DNA from: Nansenia antarctica | Lineage: Eukaryota > Chordata > Actinopteri > Argentiniformes > Microstomatidae | Length of the DNA stretch: 64,000 nt | Direction: 5' to 3' | Assembly: GCA_963989245.1 (NCBI GenBank) | Contig: OZ022358.1 | Span: 5,914,674 to 5,978,673 of the forward strand | Shown: one piece after another, positions 45,943 to 57,900 of the stretch | Layout of the letters: the number at the start of each line of letters is the position of its first letter | Numbering within the stretch: position 1 is the first letter of the stretch | Notes under the pieces: model-generated | The model's database searches: none | What the model was told of the DNA's origin: nothing | Seen by the model: the letters and a program-made list of their open reading frames with translations, nothing else | Translations under genes and position numbers: made by a program

Positions 45943-48900
45943 ATGGCGGTGTGTCTGGCGTCTCCATGCGGGCTCCTCTCAGACGACGAGGAGGGCATGG
46001 CCGTGTTTGAGTCCACGGCGGCAGACATCGGGGGTCTGGCAGGGCTGGGACGTAATGGAGTCACCTTGCCCGAGATCTCGATCATCTCCCCCGGGTTGGA
46101 CCCTCGGATGTCCGTGATGGAGGTAAAGGGATATGTGTGTAGATGTGGTGATCAAATGAGCAAAGTATGTACCGCACTCCAGATATTTGAGGTTTATGCA
46201 GCATAACTTAGTTTTCTTTGAGAGATAAAACAAGGCCACAACACATATATAGTACATTTCATACACAAATGCAATACAATGGGATTTGCAGGAAAAATAA
46301 ATAAACACATGCTGAGACTGAGTGGGAGGGTCGTATTGAACCAGCCTTTTATTATTCTTGTGAATGCTCTGCTGTTGTCATACATGATCATACTGATTTG
46401 TCACAGAATGATGTGGGGTCGTCTTTCACAATAGACCCTTTTATTAAACTCAATGTCTCTTTCATTATTTTCCTCTTAGGTAATTGAGTCAGCCATTTCA
46501 CAAACTGTTTTGCTTAGTGACACAACCCCCCAAACACAGTGATGCATTTGTACTCTGAATATACAGCTGATTTCTACCAATACATTAAGGATATAGCGTT
46601 ATAGTTATGTCGATCCCATTGTCACAGATGTGCATTGTTTCCCTCCCCATTTTCAGAAAGCTGTTGCGAAGACTGGAGTGGTTAGACAAGGCAGCGGTGA
46701 CGAGGGGAACACTGACAAAGTGAGGGTGTACCTGCGCATCCGTCCGCTCACTGAGGGAGAGAAGGACAGGAGAGAGGAACAGGTAAGGTCTGCACAACGG
46801 TTAGGTCTATCTCTGGTTCTCATTGTCAACGGTACAAGGACTTGTAAAGCAGGCGTCTTCTTCCCTCTGTTCCTTTAGGGTTGTGTGTGTATCGAAAACA
46901 AAGAGACCCTGATGCTTAAAGCCCCCAAGGATTCCCAGACCATGAAGAGTGCAGAGAGGGGAATCTCCCAAAGCATGCACAAGTTCAGCTTCTCACAGGT
47001 AAACACACATTACAGCATCACCCATCTTGAGAGGTGAATCTAAGTTCATCCAGGCGTGGTTCGGTCTCTACATGTCTCTACACGCCAAACTGTTTACCAC
47101 TTCAAATTAATAAATGTATGCCCAGCCAAATCCATGTTTAGAGGTAGCTAGCTAACATTACATTGATCATACTCGTAAGACTTTTCACTTTTCCAAAAAT
47201 GCCGGTCGAGAGAGGGGACGCTGGCGTTGCTTGTTTTCGCCGCTTCTCCGCACGAAATCTAGATATACTTGCAGTATACAGAGTAGATTGTCCTACAAAG
47301 ACACTTAGATTTAGATTTAGTCATCTAAAAATGTATTAGACCCCTATACTTTCTTTTATTTTTGTTTCTTTTTATTTTACTACTCAATCTTTTCAGTTTG
47401 TAAAATGTCTTTGAGTGTCTAGAAAAGCGCTATATAAGTCTAATGTATTATATTACATGTCCACCTCTAGATCTTTGGACCGGAGACCACCCAGCAGGAC
47501 TTTTTTGAGAGCACCATGAAGGAGATGGTGCGAGACGTGCTTCGTGGAGAGAGCCGCCTCCTCTACACGTACGGGGTCACAAACTCTGGGAAGACCTACA
47601 CTATTCAGGGTGAGATTGGCTTCTGTCGACACTTAACAGTATACTTTGTATTGATACGAGTTTAGCGAGCTTTATCTTGTGTAGTGATGCTCCGATCTGA
47701 TCGGCGCCGATCGGTATCGGCCGATATGGCCTTGATCGGTTTTGATCGGAGTTCTCAAAACGGCCGATCAAACATGACCGATCAGTTTACAAAATGGCGT
47801 CGCCAGTCTGGAAATATTACACAGTGTCGGAAAGAGACAACAAATATGCCGTTTGTAATGTCTGCTCAAAAGAAATACCTCGGGGAGGAACGCACGCAAG
47901 GTCTTTCAATACCACGAATATCATACGGCATTTGCTGCGTTCGTCGATTCGCTCAGAGAGCGCCGAAGCGCACACTGGGCTCGACGTCATAAAGGGACCG
48001 AGTGCTTTGATTGGACGAGAGGCGTTCCACGAGTGCTGGTCAGAGTTCCAGCGCGACTTCACGAGCGTAGTGTAGGTAGTGTTCACCGACGTCATGTGAC
48101 CCCGCGAGCAGGAAGTCACTTGGCCCATAGCAACAACAACTATTAGCGCGTGAGTTTTAGGTCTTCCTCTGTGCACCTTGCACAAGTGTAGATAGCGAGC
48201 GACTTTTCAGCAGCAGGACATATTTTAGATGATAAGAGGAACAGGCTGAGTGCCAAAAACGCTGAGATGCTTGTATTTCTCAAGGCTAATCTGCCAGTGA
48301 TGCTGCTTAATCAGAAGTAAGGTTTGAGTCTGAAATCTCCTTAGGTGCAATGTTTAGTTTTTTTGTTTTATTGATTATTGCTGACTTGCTGTCTTATCTC
48401 CTCCTAAATATGACTTGAAACTGACTGACTTGAAACAGTATTTTATATTTGGCTATAGCCTGTTTATGTTGCAGTTTAGTTTGGGTATGTTTATTGTTCC
48501 TCAGGAAAGCTACAGTTACAGTATAAGCTCCAAGTTCTCTAAGAGCCCCTAGTTCCTCTCATTCGAGTGGAATGTTGCACATTTGATGTGACAGTGTACA
48601 TTTTATTTATTATGATTTTTATTTTCACATTTTATTTGTTTTTCCTGAAGTAAGCTACAGGTGGTTGTAGGGCTGTTACGATTATTCGACGTCGTCGACG
48701 TCATCGACTACGTCAATACGTCGGTTAGCGTAATATGCGTCGGTTAGTCGTAAATAAACAAAATGGCGTGTTTTTTTTTTTTTTTTAAACCTTTATTTTA
48801 CCAGGCGAGACAATTAAGTGTATGAGTGAAAAATGGATAGCTACTAGCTAATGTTACACAAGCAATGTAGCTCACCACAGTTCGTATGTCTTGTCTTCTG

Positions 48901-51900
48901 GTGTTAGTAACGTTAGCTATGTAGCTGGCTAGCTACGGTAGCCTATTGTCATTGTGGTGCGAGCACCTACTGTACGTTATCTAGCTCGCATGCTACGTTA
49001 GCATCAATTTAGCTAATCATAACATAGCAGCGAGAGTAACGTTAGCTAGCTATGTGTTGTGGTGATGGACAGACTTCTAAATGGCCATGTTGGCATTCAA
49101 GTTGGCTAAACATAGCAGTGAGGTGGAGACAAATACGTTTTTTTTTTTTTTTTTTTTTTTACAGTACAAAAATTATCGTTAGACTAATCGAATAATCGAT
49201 AAAATAACCGCTAGATTAATCGTTAGAAAAATAGTCGTTTGGGACAGCACTAGGTGGTTGTGAATTCAATAAAACAGATGGTCGTCAATTCATGATACTT
49301 TCTCATCTCCTAATTTCATTTAAATACTTAATATACAATGTCAATGGTGTTAAGAATAATTTAAAACATAAATAATGCTACACAATAAATAGAATGCTTC
49401 AATTGCCATTTTCGACGCTGTGATCGGTGATCGGTGATATCGGATCGGCAGATCACTGATTCCAGTGATCGGTGATCGGCGATCGGCACCAAAAACCCTG
49501 ATCGGAGCATCTCTAATCTTGTGCGTTCATGGTAAATCAACGTATTAAGATTCCCGACTCACTGATATCACTCGACTTCTTCTCCCTGGCAGGAGTGGGC
49601 CGTGACGCGGGCCTCCTGCCCCGGGCGCTGTCGTCTGTGTTCAGGCAGCTGCAGGGCCGGCTCTACGCGGCCATGGACCTGAAGCCCGTCCTCTGCCAGG
49701 ACGTGAGACAGCTGAGCGCCGGCGAGGTCAGGATCGAGACGCTCCGTAGAGACTCTCTGCTGAAGGAGGTGAGGAGGAGGAAGGCGTGGAGGAACCGCTG
49801 ACTAGAAGAAAAAGTGCTATTAACTTTTTCTTTTTATTCTCTTAGATCAGGGGTGCAAACTTCACCTTTTAGCCGTTTTTTTACCTCAAAATAGGTCAAC
49901 AATTTTCATAAATGTTCTTTGTTTTCAGGCAAATAATATATAATAATTTGTCACCTTTTTGGGCCATCACCAGTTTGCATCCCTGTTAATGAAGGTGATA
50001 GCAACGCCATAACGCACCTCTCCCCATGTTTCAAATCCAGGAGGAGTCCCAAAGCTCTCGTATGCGAGGCGGCACCAGTACCTGGGACAGCGGGGTCGGA
50101 ACCTCCATAACCAGCCCTGCTTCCACCCAGCTGGAGGGTAAATATCCCAACAATAACATCTCAGATCTCTGTTTCAGAGACGCTTTTTGGGCTGTCTGAA
50201 GATAAGTCTTGAGTTGTACACATATTCATACTGTATTGACATTGTCAGTGATAAGAAGCCTCTTTGGATAAGAAGCCTGCAGGGGGGGTGGGGTTGCTGA
50301 AGTGCTGGTCAGACTCTCCTCTACATGACCTGTGTCTCCTGTGCCTCCCAACAGACACTGACAGCGTGTGCCTGGAGCCAGACGGCCTGTCCCACAGCGG
50401 AGGGGAGGACCTGGGGGAGGGGGTGCAGTTCTCTCTGTGGGTGTCCTTCTACGAGATCTACAACGAGTTCCTGTATGACCTGCTGGAGGCTCCGCCCTCC
50501 ATGATGCACAAGAAGAGAGCCACCCTGAGAATGAGCGACGACAAGCAGGGGAACCCTTACGTGAAGGGTAACACTCAGACATGCATTCACTAACACTACA
50601 CATGCTTCTGATAATATTACTGTTTCTAGTAAATAGTGTGTATATATATGTTACGGTACATGTGGGAATACGGTACATGTGGGAAAACTAGGGTTAGAGT
50701 TAGGTGCTACGTCGACTTGGTACATGCTGGCATGTCTAACCCTACCCCTAGCACCTAACCATAATCTAATATACAGAATAATTAAATTAAATTCTGTAAT
50801 TGCAATATCATAATATATTATATCTATTGCTTTATATTGTCTTTGATAAAGTAGAATTCTTTACATGAATTCACAAGTGGGTGTGTGACTGTTTCCCCCA
50901 TCTGTCACAGACCTCACCTGGATCCAGGTTCGCAGCGCGGAGGAGGCGTGGCGCGTCCTGAGGGCCGGCAGACGCAACCAGAGCTTCGCCAGCACTCACC
51001 TCAACCACAACTCCAGCCGCAGGTACACACCCAACACAAAAAGCACCTCGGTTCTCCCCAAAAGTTCCCCCTTCTTTACGAAACATAGATTTGTCTCTTT
51101 CATGCAAAACCTAAATAATAATTAAGAAAATAACTTCTATTTTCTTTGTGAGCTGTAACGTTAACGGGACTTCCTCTCCCCCCCTACAGCCACAGCATCT
51201 TCTCCCTCCGTGTCCTGCACGTCCACCCAGGCGGTGATGTGGGCCAGGCCACGCGCATCAGCGAGTACGTCTCCCCCAGGCCTCTCTAGGCTTTCTCTCT
51301 CTCTCTCTCTTTCTCTCTCTTTAATCAATCCTCACTGGTGTCATTGTGTGTGTGTAACCTGGCGTCCTCCTCCCTGTCCTCCCTGCCCAGGCTGGCTGTG
51401 TGTGACCTGGCCGGCTCAGAGCGCTGCAAAGACCAACGCAACGGAGAGAGGATGAAGGAGGCCAGCAACATCAACACCTCCCTCCACACCCTGGGACGCT
51501 GCATCGCTGCCCTGAGGCACAACCAGAACAACAGGTACACACACACACACACATTATGACAAACATAAACATGTAAATTCCTGTCAGTGTTGTGGGTTCA
51601 TGTCAGCTGGGTTCCTGAGCTCCCCCTCCTCTGTCCTGCAGGTCGCGGCCCCCCCAGGTGGTGCCTTTCAGGGACAGCAAACTGACGCGCGTCCTCCAGG
51701 GCTACTTCTGCGGCCGCGGGCACTCCAGCATGGTGGTCAACATCAACTCGTGCGCCTCCACCTACGACGAGACCCTGCAAGCGCTCAAGTTCTCTGCCAT
51801 CGCCACTCAGGTGAACACACCCGCCGCCTCACCCTCGCCTGTCCTGCAGACCTGATCTCAAGATGGAGTTGTCCGTCTGTCTGTCTGCGTGTAACTGCGT

Positions 51901-54900
51901 GTAACTGCGTGTAACTGTGACTTGTGTTTCGGTCTCTCAGCTGGTCCACGGGCCGACCACTAAGACCCGGGTGGCCTACATCCTGTCCCTGCTGCGTGAG
52001 TCGGCCCCGCACTCCAACGACAGCACTCTGCTGGAGGAAGAGGGCGAAAGCGACGAAGAGGGGGACATCACCATGTTTGATTCAGAGGTCTGTTCTCTCC
52101 CGTTTCCTCCTCGTGTGTGGGGGTGTGGATGTGGATGTGGATGTGGGTGTGGGGGTGTAGTAGGGTGGAAGTGACTGACTTCTGCCCTCCTCTGTGTTCA
52201 GGCGCTGCTGCGGGCCATCGACGTGTTGAAGGGAGAGGTGCAGCGCCAGAGGGAGGAGAAGGAGGCGCTGGAGGCTGACGTGAGGGAGCAGGTGGTCTGT
52301 GAGATGATGGAGGTCATCTCCCGCATGGAGAACGATTTCAGGTACAGAATTTTTTTTTTCTTCTTTAAAAATATATATATATAGGGTGTGGTGCTCTTTT
52401 TAGTATTGCAGTTGACTGTTTCGGTCAGTGCTTGAGTTGTAACCCGGTACGTTCCCTCTAACAGTGAGACCCTGGAGACGGAGAGAGCTCTGATGGAGAA
52501 GAGGGTGGAGGGCCAGATCAGCAACCTGCAGAAAAGCCTAAAGAGATACTACAGCCAAGAGATAGAGGTGTGTTATGGCTGTCTTCACATGCCGAGGGAG
52601 AGTTCTACAAAGAGGGCCGGCGGGGGGGGGGGGGGGGGGGGGGTGAGATGATCAGATCTGTGTTTTAGATGGCATGACTACCGGTGCTGCAGATGGTTAA
52701 TTGTTCAATTCTCTTCTACCTTCCCTCCTCTCCTAGGAGCGGGATGAGCAGATCGAGGCTCTAACCGCCGCCCTGGAGGCGAAGGACCAGGTAGACCCAG
52801 CTCTAGCTCCAGCCCCCGTCCCCACCCCCATATCCCCGCCCCTGGAAGTCCGTCGCTCCAAGCGCTTGGCCTCGTCCTCCGTGAGAGAGCAGAGCAGGCT
52901 GCGTTTTGAGCTCGACGAATGTCGCGCTGAGCTGCTGGAGAAAACTCAAGGTAAAAACGGGACTACCTTTACGAGTCACGAGAAATATAGACCCTGCTTT
53001 TTGCACCTGGTGAAGAACAGAAAAAAAAACGTTTCTGACTGACAAAGAATGAGTCAGTGTGTATTTGGTATATTTTTAATTTTATTTTATTTAATTACAT
53101 TTTTAATTTTATAATGTATTCAGGGGGACATGGGTCATTGAAAGTGCTTGGGGACATGGGTCATTGAAAGTGCTTAGGGCCTTTTTTTTTAATTTATATA
53201 TATATATATATATTCAAAAATGTTTTACTCGTCAACTAGATCTGTGTCAAACTATGCCGTGTTGGGTTCTTGAATTTGAGGGAATTGAGTCTTGAAAGTC
53301 CTTGAAAGGGTCTTGAATTTGATGTTTCAGAAGGTGTGGGAACCCTGTTTTTAATTTTATCATTTATTTGTTCTCCTTTCCCAGAGCTGCGGAGCCTCCA
53401 GGGTCTTCTGGCCCCGCCAGGTCCCGCCGGCACCCTCACCACCGCCGCTGACCGCAAGCTGGAGGAAACCCAAAGGGTGTGTACCCGTACAGCAGGAACC
53501 AGGCCTCCTCTCACACCTCACCCAGACAAGCTCTCCTGCCACAGACGATACGGGCGCGGTTCTAAGCTGTGTCTCTGTTTTGTATCCGTCTCCTGCAGAA
53601 CCTGCGCCAGCTGCGCCTGGACCTGCAGAGACTGGGTCTGGACCTGCAGACTGGAGGGAGAGCGTGCTGTCGTAACACAGACGCTGAGAGGCTGCGTCAT
53701 GCCCTAACGGCCGCGGATGTAACACTTGCCAAACAGGTACGCCTCTTAACACTGGAGGCGCCGAAGTTTTTTTACCTACTAAAGCGCGACGAGGTGTGGA
53801 ATCACACGACCACTAATCACAATGGGCGTGTGTGTACTGACCCACAAAAATCGCTGGATGGCGATGTCACGCAAGAAGCGTGAACACGCAACAGAAACAC
53901 ACTGCGGGGGAAACCCGATGTCTTTGTTCATTGACCGGAAACGAGTTTGTAACTTAGAAACGAGTTGTCCCATACAGTGATTTTGTCACGAAACAAGGAA
54001 TACAAAATCAAAAAAACAACGCATTACATTGGCCGTCCTATTGCGATGATAACTGTTTACAGATTGAACTCATTATCACTATTAGGCTACCGAGTCTCGA
54101 TCTCAAATGGCATTCAATTGTCAGGATTCATCTTTGATAAACAATATGCATTATTTGAAAATTGACAGCGCTGTACATAGTGTCATTCAATGCACAAGCA
54201 CGTAATTTCAAACGATTTTGGTCGACAGTGAAATACATTATCAATATCTTATCAATTGTCAATATACTCTCGCCCTAAGTCTTCTCCTTACTTTCCTGTC
54301 TGTCTTCACTATATCACGCAAGAGAAACACACCGTGGGGGAAACCTGATCTCTTTGTTCATTGATCGGAAACGATCGAGAGCCATTCAACCCTCCCCCAT
54401 CAACATCAAGTGTATGTAACTCAGAACTTTGTAACTTAGAAACGAGTTGTCCCATAGCCACGGTTCTTCGCTACAGAAACATTTTCACACAATGACAAAC
54501 GTGATGCGTTTTATATTATATTCTTTGAACAACAGAACGGGACAGGCGCGAGAAACTGCCACATATCATCCCAGTACCTCCATCCCACATGTATTTTTCA
54601 TATTTTTCAATATATGTTGTATTGTCTGAACGAACATTTATTTCGCCATATTACGTGACTTATTACCTTCGTTTTTTGTGAACGGGACGATCAGAAAGAG
54701 ATTCGTTTACCACGAAACAAGGAATGCAAAATCCAAAAAACAACGTGTTACATTGGCCGTCCTAATGAGACGATAATAGGCTACTCAAATAGAAGTCATT
54801 ATCACTATTAGGCTACCGCGTCTCAATCTCAATGGCATTCAATTGTCAGGATTCATCTGTGATAAACAATGGCCTACTAATTTCAATCTCAATGGCATTC

Positions 54901-57900
54901 AATTGTCAGGATTCATCTGTGATAAACAATGGCCTACTAATTACATGCCATTGAATATGTTTGCATATGAACACACTTATTCCTATAAATTAGCCTGCAT
55001 TACAGTTGGAGACCAGAACTACTCGTAATTTTGCTGTGATGAGTCGCCCAGAGAGCAGACGCGAGTGGTCCCCTGAAGAGATTTTAGCCTACATGCACGA
55101 TGTACCAGCGGACCACTCGGACGGCGGGGGAGAATCAGGAGATGATGAGAGAAAAATCATGGTAAGACTTGGTTACAACACTGTAAACAAAAAATCTGTA
55201 AATTATAGTATGAAAAACTAATATAGATTGCATTGTCAGTTGTGTGTGTGTGTGGACATGTCCCGTGCTAATATAAAATCGCATCATATAGGGCAGGCTA
55301 TTGTTTTTCTGTGCATGATTACATGAAAACAACAACTAATAGTTTATTGTGTGTGGACATGTCCCGTGCTAATATAAAATCGCATCATATAGGCTATTGT
55401 TTTTCTGTGCATGATTACATGAAAACAACAACTAATAGTTTATTGTGTGTGGACATGTCCCGTGCTAATATAAAATCGCATCATATAGGCTATTGTTTTT
55501 CTGTGCATGATTACATGAAAACAACAACTAATAGTTTATTGTGTGTGGACATGTCCCGTGCTAATATAAAATCGCATCATATAGGCTATTGTTTTTCTGT
55601 GCATGATTACATGAAAACAACAACTAATAGTTTATTGTGTGTGGACATGTCCCGTGCTAATATAAAATCGCATCATATAGGCTATTGTTTTTCTGTGCAT
55701 GATTACATGAAAACAACAACTAATAGTTTATTGTGTCTTACAGGCAGCAGGCGATCATGTCATTGAATCAGACGCAGATGCTTCAGAATGCGACTCTGAC
55801 ATTGAGGACGCAAGTGAAGCCACGAAAGAGCAGGGTCGAGACGGCACAGTGTGGACTGCGCAACCCAGGCCCTCGGAGAGGCAGAGAACGACAGGCCAAT
55901 ATCATAAAGACAGCTCCAGGCCCGACTCGTTATGCCAAATCGAACATTACAAGTCCGTTGAGCAGTCTACTGTGTCTGATTGACACGGAAATGTGGCAAC
56001 AGATTCTAAAGTACACTCAGGCAGAAGCTGACCGGAGTAATGATGAGATGTTCAATTTGACAATGGACGAACTAAAGGCATTCGTGGGTCTCCTTTACTA
56101 CAAAGGAGTTTTATGTTCCAAGTCCGTGAGGGTGGATGACCTCTGGTCATCACAATTCGGAATCGCTGTCTTCAAGGAGACAATGACTCGCCAGAAGTTC
56201 CGAGATATCATGCGCTATCTACGCTTTGATGACAAGAACACACGAGCTGCCCGCGTTCCGGTGGATAAATTTGCCATGATTTCAGACATTTTTGACAAAT
56301 TTGTGAAAAACAGCATTGCATCGTACACACCTGGTGACAACATTACCGTGGATGAACAGTTGTTCCCGACCAAAGCAAGATGTGGTTTCACACAGTACAT
56401 GGCCAATAAACCTGACAAATTTGGCATAAAGTTCTGGGTTGCAGCGGATGTGGACACCAAATACATGTTGAACGCACATCCCTACCTAGGGAAAGATGCA
56501 AGCAGGCCGGCCGGTCAGCGGTTATCGGACAATGTTGTGCTGCGTCTGATGGAGCCGTTCGTGGGCAAAGGAAGAAATGTCACGACAGACAATTACTTCA
56601 CCTCCTTGCCACTGGCAAACACCCTTTTGGCCCAACAAACCACAATTGTTGGCACAATTAATAAAATCAGACGGGAGTTGCCCCCATGTACACGGGCACA
56701 GACTGAAAGATTTTCCAGCAAGGTGCTGAGGGCTGGAGAAGCCACACTCACGGTTTACCAGGCAAAACCTAAGAAAAATGTATGCCTCCTCAGCACACTG
56801 CATCAAACCGTTTCTACTGATGATGGCCCAAAGAAACTGCCCGAAACGGTTTCCTACTACAACAGCACTAAGTTCGGTGTTGATGTTCTGGACCAGATGA
56901 CGAGGAAATACACAGTAAAAGGAGGGACCCGCCGTTGGCCTGTAGCTGTGTTTTACAACATTTTGGACATGGCTGCAATTAATGCACGCATTCTGTACAG
57001 CCAGTGCATGGGCGTCAGGATAAGCAGGAAGAAATTCCTTTTTAAGTTGGCAGGGGAGCTGTGTGAGCCACTGGTAATGACAAGGCTTCCTTCTACACCA
57101 GCAGCGAGAAGGCGACTGCAGCTCGAAAATCCTCGCACACCTCCGTCCCCACAGGTGAAAAGAAAAAAGTGTCAAGGCACCATATGTCGAGGGAACAAAG
57201 CAATTAACATCTGCCAGTCATGTGGACGATTTGTCTCTGGCACATGCACCAAGCCAGCAACGGTGTGCTGGGGATGCTGACTGTCCCATGGCCAGGCCTG
57301 ATGCCTCTCCTGCCCTGTCTACCTGACAGCGCCCACGCTGAGCGCTCCGGCGACCTCCTATTCACTTTCTACTTTTTTTTAATATATATTGGTGTTCATA
57401 TTAATTACCATACTTTTTACTTGGAAGAATTGACGTGAACATTGCAAGTAAATAAAAATGTTACTTGAATTATCTGTCTCTCTGTGTTCGTTTGTAGTAG
57501 AAATATCACATCTGATATATCTATGTAAATACATTTCACTGCAACATGAACACACTATATTTTCACTTTTCACAACAGCTATTTTCATTTCATTTATAAT
57601 GTGCAGTAAACAAACAAAATAATGTATACTCTCTGCAATTGGCTACTATACAATGGTGCCAAAATCAACTATCCAAATATGAATCTGCGTATATCTATGT
57701 ACAACCTTGTTGTAGCCTATTATTATCATGGTCGACATGAGAATTGTTGGCTACTTCATATCACAACTGAACATTCATATCAGAATCAGAATCAGAAGAC
57801 TTTTATTGCCATGACATGTAAACATGTTAGGAATTTGGTTTGGAACAATGGAGCACGGTTTACAGCAGGATAGGTGCAAGACAGGACAAGACAGTGCAAA

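Noticed and set aside
55249..55738. Regular repeats resembling a CRISPR array
   Set aside because: Units are 96 bp with no distinct spacers, in eukaryotic DNA, and lie within a transposon intron.
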